The notes beneath the pieces were generated by a model. That model did not search any database, had not been told where the DNA came from, and worked only from the letters and a program-made list of their open reading frames with translations. Made by a program: the position numbers and the translations under genes. From an uncultured Prevotellaceae bacterium (GTDB lineage: Bacteria > Bacteroidota > Bacteroidia > Bacteroidales > Bacteroidaceae), in the NCBI GenBank assembly GCA_947166345.1, contig CAMVDU010000026.1, forward strand, positions 1 through 34,013: 34,013 bases of DNA. Direction: 5' to 3'. Positions 23,962 to 31,807 of this stretch are shown piece after piece; the stretch's first letter is position 1; every line of letters starts with the position of its first letter.

Positions 23962-25053
23962 TTACGACAATTCGTTCTGACGAGTTTTAAAGTAGCCTCG
24001 CCACTTATCAATCAGCGCCTGCATATCCTCGGGCAGGTCAGAAGTAAAGTCCATCTGTTCGCCAGTACGGGGATGACGGAAGCCAAGGGTGCGTGCATGA
24101 AGCACCTGACGTGGGCACAGCTTAAAGCAGTTTTGGATATAGGCTTTATAGCTGGCTGTACGCTCACCACGAAGAATCTCGGTACCACCATAGCGCTCAT
24201 CGGCAAAGAGCGGATGACCTATGTGTTTCATGTGGGCACGTATCTGATGGGTGCGCCCCGTCTCCAACCGACACTCCACCAACGTTGTATAGCCGTAGCG
24301 TTCCAACACACGGTAATGGGTAACAGCAGGCTTGCCCGTTTCGGAATCAGGCGGAAACACCGCCATGCGCAGACGGTCTTTGGGATCGCGACCTATGTTG
24401 CCCTCGATGCGTCCCTCGTCCTCCACAAAGTTACCCCATACCAGTGCCACATAACTGCGATGTGTGTCGTGGTTGAAGAACTGCTTGCCCAGATTCGACT
24501 TTGCCTCTGGTGTCTTGGCCACAACCAGCAGGCCGCTGGTGTCTTTATCGATGCGATGAACCAGTCCTACCTGCGGATCATTAGGGTCGTAAGAAGGAAG
24601 ATTCCTGAGATGCCAGGCGATGGCATGTACCAGGGTGCCATGAAAATTGCCACAGCCTGGGTGCACCACCATGCCTGCCGGCTTGTAGATAACCATGAGG
24701 TCATCATCCTCATAGCGCACGTCCAGGGGGATATCCTCGGGTTCGATAGTCGTATCGAAATGGGGACGGTCGAGCATCAACGTGATAACATCGCCTGCAC
24801 GCACCTTGTAGTTGCTCTTCACAGGACGACCACCAACCTGTATGAAGCCCGCATCGGCTGCCTGCTGAATACGGTTGCGCGTCTGATGAGGCATGTGTTC
24901 CGACAAGTACTTATCGATACGCAACGGCACCTGTCCACGATCCACCTCTATGCGGAAATGCTCATAGAGCACTCCCCCATCCTCACCATCAGCCTCCGAA
25001 ACATCCTCAGCCTCAAGCAACTCCTCATCGTCTATCAATTCCTCGACACTCAA
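23962..25053 (-). CDS. rluD: RluD-type 23S rRNA pseudouridine synthase
   Basis: 363 aa. An S4 RNA-binding domain (about 43-90, LRIDKYLSEHMPHQTRNRIQ) is followed by the RsuA/RluD catalytic domain with HRIDKDTSG (166-174), Asp169 being the catalytic aspartate, then GRTHQIRAHMKHIGHPL. It isomerises uridines in helix 69 of 23S rRNA if it is a true RluD; RluC-like specificity cannot be excluded. The start appears to be a TTG at 25053 preceded by AAAGG: an in-frame stop lies two codons upstream and the first ATG falls inside the S4 domain. An acidic N-terminal tail (DDEELLEAEDVSEADGEDGG) is present. It starts 20 bp after the PASTA gene stop. Confidence 0.92.
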   Translation of the reverse strand: MSVEELIDDEELLEAEDVSEADGEDGGVLYEHFRIEVDRGQVPLRIDKYLSEHMPHQTRNRIQQAADAGFIQVGGRPVKSNYKVRAGDVITLMLDRPHFDTTIEPEDIPLDVRYEDDDLMVIYKPAGMVVHPGCGNFHGTLVHAIAWHLRNLPSYDPNDPQVGLVHRIDKDTSGLLVVAKTPEAKSNLGKQFFNHDTHRSYVALVWGNFVEDEGRIEGNIGRDPKDRLRMAVFPPDSETGKPAVTHYRVLERYGYTTLVECRLETGRTHQIRAHMKHIGHPLFADERYGGTEILRGERTASYKAYIQNCFKLCPRQVLHARTLGFRHPRTGEQMDFTSDLPEDMQALIDKWRGYFKTRQNELS

Positions 25054-25073
25054 CCTTTAATCCTCGCACTTAA

Positions 25074-25754
25074 TTACTCAAACACTTCGTATGGATCGCC
25101 GTAATCCTCATCGATGATTTCCTCCTCAATGATCTCATTGATGATAACATCCTCAGGCAGTTCTTCCAACTCCTCGGTCTCATAACCTTCATTATCACCA
25201 GCTCCATTACCAATCCTCAGCGTCAGACGCGAGTATTTAGCAACCTCCTCACCATTTGCAACGGCACGGCCATTACAATCGATGCCCATCACCAAATCGC
25301 GCGGACCATCGACATAAATCGGAGTGGGGTTCAGTTCAAATTCCAGGTTCTGCAGTTCTGCCTGTGTGCTACGATAGCTCTTATTGCCTATCACATTTGG
25401 AATCTTTACCTTGGGAGCTGTCAGAGAATTCACGGTTACATACACCTGCCTACCCTCCTTGACACTCGAACCGGCTTTTGGACTTTGCGTAACAATGGTT
25501 CCACCAGGCAGATTCCTGTCATAGGTAGTGGCAACCTGCTTCAGCAGCAGCCCTCGATCCTCCAACATCATCTCAGCAGTCTTCAGGTCTTTGGCATACA
25601 GGTCGGGCACTTCAATATTCTCCCCATGATGGGTATAGCATGAAAGAAACCACTTCAAGCCAAAGAAAAAGAGAAGCACGGTGACAACCATCGCTGCCAG
25701 GTTACCCCACAGAAAGAGACTCTTAAACTTACCAAAAAATTCCTCTTTTGTCAT
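25074..25754 (-). CDS. Membrane-anchored PASTA-domain protein
   Basis: 226 aa. A short cytoplasmic N-terminus is followed by one membrane segment (about 17-36, GNLAAMVVTVLLFFFGLKWF) and two to three PASTA-like repeats in the periplasm (IEVPDLYAKDLKTAEMML..., VKIPNVIGNKSYRSTQAEL...). The tail is highly acidic (EELEELPEDVIINEIIEEEI). PASTA domains bind peptidoglycan stem or muropeptide structures; there is no kinase or penicillin-binding domain, so it is a stand-alone cell-wall sensor or scaffold of the kind common in Bacteroidetes. It is the first gene of the operon with rluD, ddl, acyltransferase and nigD-like, consistent with envelope work. Confidence 0.88.
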   Translation of the reverse strand: MTKEEFFGKFKSLFLWGNLAAMVVTVLLFFFGLKWFLSCYTHHGENIEVPDLYAKDLKTAEMMLEDRGLLLKQVATTYDRNLPGGTIVTQSPKAGSSVKEGRQVYVTVNSLTAPKVKIPNVIGNKSYRSTQAELQNLEFELNPTPIYVDGPRDLVMGIDCNGRAVANGEEVAKYSRLTLRIGNGAGDNEGYETEELEELPEDVIINEIIEEEIIDEDYGDPYEVFE

Positions 25755-25775
25755 CTTATCATCAGATTAATGCTG

Positions 25776-25806
25776 CAAAGGTACGAATAAGTGAGAACAA
25801 TACAAA
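25776..25806 (-). promoter_or_regulatory. Promoter of the PASTA-rluD-ddl operon
   Basis: Minus strand TTTG (25803-25806), a 19-bp spacer and TACCTTTG (25776-25783). A second TACCTTTG -7-like box occurs on the same strand at 25928-25935. Confidence 0.78.
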
Positions 25807-25835
25807 ACAAAAAAACATATTTTTGTTTTTATTGT

Positions 25836-25919
25836 CGAACGAAAGTACTTTCGAGCGAAGCTCAAAGTACGAATAACCGAGCGAAAGTACCTTCGACCGC
25901 AGGTCAAAGTACGAATAAG
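25836..25919. repeat. Two-unit 42-bp structured repeat upstream of the PASTA operon
   Basis: Unit 1 (25836-25877) and unit 2 (25878-25919) each contain CGAAAGTAC(T/C)TTCG, then a small hairpin, then CAAAGTACGAATAA. In unit 1 the hairpin is GAGC-gaa-GCTC (25853-25863); in unit 2 it is GACC-gca-GGTC (25895-25905), so one stem pair changed from G-C to C-G. A partial third unit (CGAGCGAAA) lies near 25944. Confidence 0.85.
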
Positions 25920-26018
25920 CGAAAAGTCAAAGGTAGTACAAACCGAGCGAAAAATAAAAAACGGGATAAAACCCCGAGGCTTCATCCCGTTATTCTGTGT
26001 GATGACAGACTTGACGTC

Positions 26019-26174
26019 TTACTTACCATGACGCTCGTCTGAAACAGTCAACTTCTTGCGACCCTTAGCGCGGCGTGAAGCCAGGACGCTACGGCCATTC
26101 TTGGTGGCCATGCGCTCGCGGAAACCATGCTTGTTCACGCGGCGGCGATTGTGCGGCTGGAATGTTCTTTTCAT
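26019..26174 (-). CDS. rpmH: 50S ribosomal protein bL34
   Basis: 51 aa, read directly from the minus strand: [20 protein letters not shown] then [20 protein letters not shown] and [11 protein letters not shown]. The [12 protein letters not shown] start and NGRxVLxxRRAKGRxxLTV block are diagnostic of L34. It is very basic and part of the large ribosomal subunit. It is divergent to efp and has its own promoter (26219-26250). Confidence 0.96.
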   Translation of the reverse strand: MKRTFQPHNRRRVNKHGFRERMATKNGRSVLASRRAKGRKKLTVSDERHGK

Positions 26175-26218
26175 TGCTTTATACTATTTTTATTGTTTAT
26201 AATCGACGTTTCGGGCTG

Positions 26219-26250
26219 CAAAATTACACAAATCTTTTGAATTACGCAAA
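26219..26250 (-). promoter_or_regulatory. rpmH promoter
   Basis: Minus strand TTTG (26247-26250), a 20-bp spacer and TAATTTTG (26219-26226). Confidence 0.75.
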
Positions 26251-26261
26251 CTTTTCGCAAA

Positions 26262-26298
26262 AAATTATGAATTATGAATTAAGAATTAAGAATTATTT
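26262..26298. repeat. AATTAAG heptamer repeat in the rpmH-efp intergenic region
   Basis: Five 7-bp units (AATTATG x2, then AATTAAG x2 and AATTATT) occupy the efp -33 region, directly upstream of the efp -7 box. No TTTG -33 box remains there. Confidence 0.85.
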
Positions 26299-26300
26299 CG

Positions 26301-26308
26301 TACCTTTG
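26301..26308 (+). promoter_or_regulatory. efp -7 box
   Basis: TACCTTTG followed by CA, 40 bp before the efp ATG. The expected -33 region is occupied by the AATTAAG repeat. Confidence 0.6.
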
Positions 26309-26348
26309 CACCCGAAAACAACAAAATACATCATTATATTATATTTAT

Positions 26349-26915
26349 ATGATTAACTCACAAGACATTAAGAAGGGTACCGCCATTCGCATGGACGGCG
26401 CCATTTGGGTTTGCATCGATTTCCAGCACCGCAAGCCTGGTAAGGGTAACACCATCATGATTATCAAGCTGAAGAACGTCAGCGACGGTCGCGTGCTGGA
26501 GCGTCGTTTCAACATCGGTGAAAAACTGGAGGACGTCATCATCGAGCGTCGTCCTTATCAGTATCTGTACGAGGACCAGTCTGGCCGTATTTTCATGAAC
26601 CAGGAGACCTTCGAGCAGATTCCCATTGACAACGAGCTGGTAATCGGTCATGAGTACATGAAGGAGAGCGACATCGTGGAGGTTGTCTCTGACACCACCG
26701 ACGGTACTATCCTCTACGCTGAGATGCCCGTGAAGACCATTCTGCGCGTCACTCACTCTGAGCCCGGTATCAAGGGCGACACCGCTACCAACACCCTGAA
26801 GCCCGCTACGCTGGAGACTGGTGTTGAGGTTCGCGTTCCCCTGTTCATCAACGAGGGTGACCTCATTCAGGTTGATACTCGCGACGGCAGCTATCTGGCT
26901 CGCGCCAAAGAGTAA
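26349..26915 (+). CDS. efp: Translation elongation factor P
   Basis: 188 aa, the standard EF-P length, with three beta-barrel domains. The domain I tip loop is QHRKPGKGN (26-34), with Lys32 at the modifiable tip position; which modification it carries, if any, cannot be read here. The C-terminal block GDTATNTLKPATLETG...VPLFINEGDLIQVDTR is characteristic. EF-P rescues ribosomes stalled at polyproline. It is divergent from rpmH and followed by a CTCTACA-type element and a bidirectional terminator. Confidence 0.97.
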   Translation: MINSQDIKKGTAIRMDGAIWVCIDFQHRKPGKGNTIMIIKLKNVSDGRVLERRFNIGEKLEDVIIERRPYQYLYEDQSGRIFMNQETFEQIPIDNELVIGHEYMKESDIVEVVSDTTDGTILYAEMPVKTILRVTHSEPGIKGDTATNTLKPATLETGVEVRVPLFINEGDLIQVDTRDGSYLARAKE

Positions 26916-26921
26916 TCTTTT

Positions 26922-26940
26922 AGTGTAGAGTGTAGAGTTT
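26922..26940 (+). repeat. CTCTACA-family element after efp
   Basis: AGTGTAGAGTGTAGAGTTT, then CCGCTAC, resembling the GTTTGCTACCGC tail of the copies near 16158 and 30641 (shortened here). Confidence 0.75.
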
Positions 26941-26967
26941 CCGCTACAGTCAACGCACAAAAAAAAC

Positions 26968-26999
26968 AAGAGGATGTGTCAAAACTGGCACATCCTCTT
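26968..26999. terminator. Bidirectional terminator between efp and TonB-type receptor gene
   Basis: An 11-bp perfect stem AAGAGGATGTG (26968-26978) with CACATCCTCTT (26989-26999). A run of A lies to the left and a T-rich stretch to the right, so it can serve both convergent genes. Confidence 0.88.
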
Positions 27000-27019
27000 A
27001 TTTTGTATTGTCCGATGGA

Positions 27020-29485
27020 TTAGTTGCTCATGTTTCCGGCACCAGCACCCTGAATCATCTCGCCCTGCGACTTCTGCTCGATGTAGTCGTTCTCGATGCG
27101 TGTCTTGCGGCTCTGCTGTGCGAACTGCTTCTTGGTATTACCGAAGGTGTACTGCACATTGAAGGTGATACCATACAAGGGCACGCGGATATTCATATGG
27201 TTGGTAAAGTCTTTACCGCTGCTATAGGTTTCCATCTTCAGGCAACCACCATCATTCAGTCCTGTCAGTCCCTGCAGACTCAGAGAGAGCTTATCGTCAA
27301 ACAGCGATTTCGAGAGTGTGCCGATGAACATGTTCATACCTCCACTCCATCCCTGCAGCGTATAGGTCTTCGTACGACTGATGATATAAGTGCTCAACTT
27401 GAGATCCCAAGGCAAAGTCTGCTGCAGACCTGCCATAACATTTGCCGACCAACCGCTGTTCTTCACGTCGAGCTGACTGGAACGCAAGTCAACATACCTA
27501 ACGCCGCTGTTCATGAATAGACGGGTATTCTTATGAACCAACCAGTTTGCATAGACATTCATAGCTGTCTGGTGGCGCTTCACGATATTGCCGTAGGTAG
27601 TGTTGAGGATGTCATTATTCTGGAAACTGAACTGCTCGATGGCGTTGTCTGTGAAGTTATGACTGAGATTCACGTTCAACATCAGTTTCTGGCTGAAGCT
27701 ATTGAAGACGAGGGCCACGTTATGGGTCTTCTCCACATCAAGATTAGTGTTACCATAGGTCAGCGCAGTAGGAGTAGAACGGTCCACATAGGGATTCAGG
27801 TAGGTGATACCCGGACGCGAGATGCGCATATTGTAGGTAAGACCGAGATTCATAGTGGGAGCCATAGAATAGCTCAGATTGGCAGAAGGCACCAGATTGC
27901 CGTAGTCAGTAGAGAAATTCTTGTCATTATCTAACTTGTACTCCACATCCTGCCACGTATGCTCATAGCGCAGACCGGCCTTGGCACCGACCTTATTCCA
28001 CTTGGTCTCATACTCAGCATAGGCAGCACCGATACGGTTCTTGTACGTGTAATCCATGCTCAGGTCCTCAGTAAAGACATTATCCAAGTAGTAGTCGGCA
28101 TCACTGGTAGCGCGACGCAACATCAGCTTGGCACCAAGGTTCAACGTCTGACTGCCACCCAATGGTGTGGTATAGTCTGTCTGGAAGGTGTGCTCCAAGG
28201 TCTTCTCACGATTATCGCTTAAGCGGTCAGTGATATCGATAGGCACGTCAGTTTCGGCATAGAAATCATTGCGCTGTTTGGTCTGATTGGGAGCGTAGCT
28301 AAGTTGATAAGCTAATGCAATCCAGCTAGTACGTTCCTTATTAAAGAAGCGCTGATAGTCAGCAGATCCGCTGAATCCAGTCTCTTTGTTTTTCAGCATC
28401 AGGTTGTTGTAATACGTAGAGGCAGCGTTACCACCCACGAGCAGCGATGTTGTCGTACCTCCCGTGTTCTTCATACTCATGCTGGTGAGCTCTGCCGAGA
28501 GACTCACGCTGCTCACGGAGTCGATTTCGTAGCCCAGCGAGAGACTTCCCATCGTAAAGGGAAGACGTGTCTTCGTACGGATCTCGGACAACTGACTAAT
28601 CGTTCCCTGCTCCATCCGACTGGTGGTCTTAGTGGTCTTGGGCGACATCTTCTGATGCATCACATCGACGCTGTAGGTAAGCTTGCCTTGCTGTCCACTC
28701 ACGAAGGCACCTCCACCCCAGGAGTTAGTACCAACGGCAGCAGTCAGCGTACCATTGTAGCCATTCATGCTACCGCCACCGGCACCTCCCATCGCTTCTT
28801 TGTTGAGCACGATGTTCAGCACGCCACTGGCACCCTCTGCATCATACTTCGCGCCAGGGTTGGTCACCACTTCGATATTCTTCACAGCCGTAGCAGGCAT
28901 GCTCTTGAAAATCACCGATGGATTCGATGAAAACATCACATTGGGCTTGCCGTCAACATAGACCTTGAACGAGGAAGAGCCGTTGACAGAGATGTTGTCC
29001 TGTCCGTCAACAGTGACCATAGGCACCTTGCGCAGCATGTCGAGTACGGTAGAAGCCTTCGCATCATCGTCTTCGGCCACGTTGTAGGTCATCTTGTCAA
29101 CCTCCATCTTCACAAGAGGTTTCTGTCCTACTACCTCCACGCCTTTCAGGGCAGTGGCATTCTCCTTCATATACAATGTGCCGAGGTCCAGCACGCCGCT
29201 GCCTGTCAGTTCGACACTATGGTGCAAATCCTCCTTACCAATGCTACTGAAGACAACATCATACTTACCTTTGCCATTCACAGCATGGCTGAAGCGTCCC
29301 TCCACATCAGTGAGAAACGAGGTGACAGGTTTTTCCGATCCCTCTTTCATGACACGCACGGTGGCAAAGGGTTCACCCTCGCCAAGTGCCTCATCAATCA
29401 GTACGCCCTTCACGGTGGTCTGGGCATTGACAACAGTTGCCATCAGGCATACTGCCAAAGATAGAATTATCTTTTTCATATTCAT
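27020..29485 (-). CDS. TonB-dependent-receptor-like outer-membrane beta-barrel protein
   Basis: 821 aa from ATG at 29485 (MNMKKIILSLAVCLMATVVNA); the ATG at 29479 is equally possible, and the longer TTG reading lies upstream of the promoter. After the signal peptide come a carboxypeptidase-regulatory-like beta domain (VKGVLIDEALGEGEPFATV...) and a plug domain (VLDMLRKVPMVTVDGQDNIS, FKVYVDGKPNVMF, NIEVVTNPGAKYDAEGASGV). A long barrel of the OMP_b-brl_3 type ends RVPLYGITFNVQYTFGNTKK with a short hydrophilic tail. No SusD partner follows, so it is not a classic Sus pair; a siderophore, metal or peptide uptake role cannot be distinguished. A Gly-rich loop (GGAGGGSMNG) follows the plug. Confidence 0.88.
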   Translation of the reverse strand: MNMKKIILSLAVCLMATVVNAQTTVKGVLIDEALGEGEPFATVRVMKEGSEKPVTSFLTDVEGRFSHAVNGKGKYDVVFSSIGKEDLHHSVELTGSGVLDLGTLYMKENATALKGVEVVGQKPLVKMEVDKMTYNVAEDDDAKASTVLDMLRKVPMVTVDGQDNISVNGSSSFKVYVDGKPNVMFSSNPSVIFKSMPATAVKNIEVVTNPGAKYDAEGASGVLNIVLNKEAMGGAGGGSMNGYNGTLTAAVGTNSWGGGAFVSGQQGKLTYSVDVMHQKMSPKTTKTTSRMEQGTISQLSEIRTKTRLPFTMGSLSLGYEIDSVSSVSLSAELTSMSMKNTGGTTTSLLVGGNAASTYYNNLMLKNKETGFSGSADYQRFFNKERTSWIALAYQLSYAPNQTKQRNDFYAETDVPIDITDRLSDNREKTLEHTFQTDYTTPLGGSQTLNLGAKLMLRRATSDADYYLDNVFTEDLSMDYTYKNRIGAAYAEYETKWNKVGAKAGLRYEHTWQDVEYKLDNDKNFSTDYGNLVPSANLSYSMAPTMNLGLTYNMRISRPGITYLNPYVDRSTPTALTYGNTNLDVEKTHNVALVFNSFSQKLMLNVNLSHNFTDNAIEQFSFQNNDILNTTYGNIVKRHQTAMNVYANWLVHKNTRLFMNSGVRYVDLRSSQLDVKNSGWSANVMAGLQQTLPWDLKLSTYIISRTKTYTLQGWSGGMNMFIGTLSKSLFDDKLSLSLQGLTGLNDGGCLKMETYSSGKDFTNHMNIRVPLYGITFNVQYTFGNTKKQFAQQSRKTRIENDYIEQKSQGEMIQGAGAGNMSN

Positions 29486-29506
29486 TGTTTTTTTACAATC
29501 AGCGTG

Positions 29507-29514
29507 CAAAGTTA
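29507..29514 (-). promoter_or_regulatory. -7 box of the TonB-type receptor gene
   Basis: Minus strand TAACTTTG, about 22 bp before the ATG at 29485; no TTTG at 19-20 bp. Confidence 0.5.
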
Positions 29515-29557
29515 TAGTTTTTTCCTGTATTACGCTGTCTATTTCGAAAAAAAGTAG

Positions 29558-29565
29558 TACTTTTG
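29558..29565 (+). promoter_or_regulatory. -7 box of the glycosyltransferase gene
   Basis: TACTTTTG followed by CAGC, 28 bp before the ATG at 29593. It supports that ATG over the TTG at 29563. Confidence 0.6.
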
Positions 29566-29592
29566 CAGCAAATAGAAAAAAAAAGAAGACAA

Positions 29593-30639
29593 ATGACATA
29601 CTCAATCATCGTTCCTGTCTATAACCGTCCTGACGAGGTGAATGAATTACTCCAGAGTCTATGCCAGCAGACGCTGAAGGATTTCGAGGTAATCATCGTG
29701 GAAGACGGATCGGCAACACCCTGCAAGGAGGTCTGTGAGAAATATGCTGACAAACTCGACCTGCATTATTTCTTCAAAAAGAACAGTGGTCCAGGCCAGA
29801 GTCGCAACTATGGTGCCGAACGTGCCCAGGGCGAATGGCTGATTATTCTTGATTCCGATGTTGTATTACCCGAAAGCTATCTGCAGGCTGTCAATTGTCA
29901 ATTGTCAATTGTCAATTGTCAATTAGCTGCTTGGGGCGGCCCCGATGCTTCCCACCCTTCATTCACACCTGTACAGAAAGCCATCTCCTATAGTATGACG
30001 TCTTTCTTTACCACAGGCGGCATTCGTGGAGGTAAAGGCAAGAAACTTGACAAGTTCTTCCCTCGCTCCTATAATATGGGTATCCGTCGCGAGGTGTATC
30101 AGGAACTGGGTGGCTTCTCTAAGATGCGCTTCGGTGAGGATATCGATTTCTCCTATCGCATTGTTGAAGCAGGTTATAAGACAGCCCTCATCCCTGAGGC
30201 ATGGGTATGGCACAAGCGTCGCACCGACTTCCGTAAATTTTTCCGTCAGGTCTATAACAGCGGCATTGCACGCATCAATCTGGAAAAACGCCATCCTGGC
30301 ACCATGAAGCTGGTGCATCTGTTGCCTACGGTTTTCACCCTGGGTGTCATCGCCCTCATTCTGCTGTCGGCAATAGGACGCCTGCTGATGTTCTATGGGA
30401 ATAACGACCAGTGGCGCTGGCTCTGTCTGACGCCTTGGATACCTATTATATTATATAGTCTCATCATCTGTGTTGACTCCACCATCAAAAATAAGAGTAT
30501 GAAGGTAGGCCTTCTCAGCATCCCTGCCGCCTTTGTCCAGTTGATGGGCTATGGCTTCGGCTTCATCGAGTCATGGTGGAAGCGCTGCGTACTGAAACAA
30601 GACGAGTTTACTGCCTTTGAGAAAAACTTCTATTCTTAA
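29593..30639 (+). CDS. Family 2 glycosyltransferase, membrane-bound
   Basis: 348 aa from ATG at 29593 (MTYSIIVPVYNRPDEVNELL). The GT-A domain has VEDGS (36-40), the metal-binding DSD (87-89) in ILDSDVVLPESY, and GEDIDFSYRI (181-190) with the catalytic-type acidic pair. The C-terminus has about three hydrophobic segments (VFTLGVIALILLSAIGRLLM; WIPIILYSLIICV; VGLLSIPAAFVQLMGYGFGF), so it is likely an inner-membrane enzyme that adds a sugar to a lipid carrier or glycan; donor and acceptor are unknown. Residues 101-111 (NCQLSIVNCQL) are encoded by a TCAATTG heptamer repeat between the DSD motif and AAWGGPD. Confidence 0.88.
   Translation: MTYSIIVPVYNRPDEVNELLQSLCQQTLKDFEVIIVEDGSATPCKEVCEKYADKLDLHYFFKKNSGPGQSRNYGAERAQGEWLIILDSDVVLPESYLQAVNCQLSIVNCQLAAWGGPDASHPSFTPVQKAISYSMTSFFTTGGIRGGKGKKLDKFFPRSYNMGIRREVYQELGGFSKMRFGEDIDFSYRIVEAGYKTALIPEAWVWHKRRTDFRKFFRQVYNSGIARINLEKRHPGTMKLVHLLPTVFTLGVIALILLSAIGRLLMFYGNNDQWRWLCLTPWIPIILYSLIICVDSTIKNKSMKVGLLSIPAAFVQLMGYGFGFIESWWKRCVLKQDEFTAFEKNFYS
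29891..29925 (+). repeat. TCAATTG heptamer repeat inside the glycosyltransferase gene
   Basis: Five consecutive 7-bp units: four exact TCAATTG and a last TCAATTA. They are translated in frame as NCQLSIVNCQL. Since 7 is not a multiple of 3, losing or gaining one unit would frameshift the gene. Confidence 0.95.
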
Positions 30640-30640
30640 T

Positions 30641-30680
30641 GTAGAGTGTAGAATGTAGAGTGTAGAGTTTGCTACCGCCC
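30641..30680 (+). repeat. Inverted element flanking the IVP-type gene, left copy
   Basis: A TGTAGAG heptamer repeat plus the fixed tail GTTTGCTACCGCCC. It is the reverse complement of 31089-31128 with 3 mismatches in 40 bp, and 26 bp of it match the copy inside the acyl-CoA synthetase gene exactly. Confidence 0.88.
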
Positions 30681-30687
30681 TTGTATT

Positions 30688-31059
30688 ATGCCAAGAAAAG
30701 AGAGTATATTGAAAAATAAGACTGAAGCATTTGCCACCAGAATTGTCAAGTTACACCAATACTTGACAAAAGAAATGCATGAGACAATCATGGCAAATCA
30801 AATATACCGTAGTGGAACTAGCATTGGTGCGAATGTTGCGGAAAGTATAAATGCTCAAACCAATGCTGACTTTATCACTAAACTTAGCATTGCACTCAAA
30901 GAAGCAAATGAAACTTCTTTTTGGCTAAATACCATATATAATAGCAAGTTGATTGACGAACGCGGATTTATGTCATTAAATAGTGACAATGAAGAAATCA
31001 TCAAAATCCTTGTAAGCTCAATTAAAACCATCAGAAAAAGGACCCAAGACAATGAATGA
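30688..31059 (+). CDS. Four-helix-bundle protein (23S rRNA intervening-sequence type)
   Basis: 123 aa, all-helical, with the family core AFATRIVKLHQYLTKEM (14-30), YRSGTSIGANVAESINAQ (40-57) and KLSIALKEANETSFWL (65-80). Related proteins are encoded inside intervening sequences of 23S rRNA genes and also as stand-alone genes. The pentameric four-helix fold suggests nucleic-acid or protein binding, but no function is firmly known. The gene is clearly more A/T rich than its neighbours and is bracketed by inverted copies of the CTCTACA element, which suggests transfer as a unit. Its end overlaps the radC reading frame by 8 bp. Confidence 0.88.
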   Translation: MPRKESILKNKTEAFATRIVKLHQYLTKEMHETIMANQIYRSGTSIGANVAESINAQTNADFITKLSIALKEANETSFWLNTIYNSKLIDERGFMSLNSDNEEIIKILVSSIKTIRKRTQDNE

Positions 31060-31807
31060 GAAAACAGATAGAAAGAGACCAGTAGGAAGAGCGGTAGTAA
31101 ACTCTACACTCTACACTCTACACTCTACACTGACCATAGCCGAGTGGGCGGCAGAAGATCGTCCACGTGAGAAACTGGAGCGGTTAGGGCCTCAGGCGCT
31201 GAGCGATGCTGAGCTGCTGGCTATCCTCGTGGGTTCAGGATCGCCCCAAGAAGATGCCGTCTCATTGATGAAGCGTATTCTCAACGAATGTAATAACAAC
31301 CTGAACACGTTGGGAAAGATGACCATCCACGAGCTGTGCCAATACAACGGCATCGGCCCAGCCAAGGCCATCACTATCCTTGCTGCCTGCGAGCTGGGCA
31401 AACGTCGTCAGCAGGAGAAGCCCGAGGAACGGCCCGACCTGGGTACTGCCACCCGCATCTACAACCACATGCATCCAGTGATGCAAGACCTCGACGTAGA
31501 AGAGTTCTGGCTGTTGCTGATGAACCAGGATTATCGCCTCATCAAGAAGCTACGCATCGCCCACGGTGGCATCTCGGAAGTTAGCGTTGACATCCGCATC
31601 CTGATGCGCGAAGCGGTACTTGCCAATGCCACCATCATTGCTGTCTGCCACAACCACCCCAGCGGCAGCATCAGACCAAGCGATGCCGACAACAGTCTGA
31701 CACAGAGCATCAGGAATGCATGTAGCGTAATGCGACTGAAATTCACGGACCACGTGATTATCACCGATGGTAACTATTATTCATATCACGAAGAAGGATT
31801 ATTATGA
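31052..31807 (+). CDS. radC: RadC/JAB-domain protein
   Basis: 251 aa as read. The helical N-terminal domain starts TIAEWAAEDRPREKLERLGP (from residue 28), with a helix-hairpin-helix-like NGIGPAKAITILAA, then the JAB/MPN domain with H200NHPSG, Ser210 and Asp211, a zinc-binding HxHPSG...SD motif. Despite the old name, direct involvement in repair is doubtful in this family. Residues 11-27 (VGRAVVNSTLYTLHSTL) come from the right copy of the CTCTACA element, so the native protein probably began near residue 28 and the present start was supplied by the inserted unit. A 4-bp ATGA overlap couples it to the next gene. Confidence 0.9.
   Translation: MNEKTDRKRPVGRAVVNSTLYTLHSTLTIAEWAAEDRPREKLERLGPQALSDAELLAILVGSGSPQEDAVSLMKRILNECNNNLNTLGKMTIHELCQYNGIGPAKAITILAACELGKRRQQEKPEERPDLGTATRIYNHMHPVMQDLDVEEFWLLLMNQDYRLIKKLRIAHGGISEVSVDIRILMREAVLANATIIAVCHNHPSGSIRPSDADNSLTQSIRNACSVMRLKFTDHVIITDGNYYSYHEEGLL
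31089..31128 (-). repeat. Inverted element flanking the IVP-type gene, right copy (in radC)
   Basis: GAGCGGTAGTAAA followed by four CTCTACA units. It pairs with 30641-30680, 37 of 40 bases complementary. It is read in frame near the radC N-terminus. Confidence 0.88.

Noticed and set aside
23905..25104. 399-aa plus-strand frame opposite rluD
   Set aside because: It lies entirely antisense to a well-supported pseudouridine synthase and has no recognisable domain; long antisense frames are common in this codon usage.
29488..29605. 40-residue N-terminal extension of the TonB-type receptor
   Set aside because: It starts at a TTG, precedes the -7 box and would bury the signal peptide.
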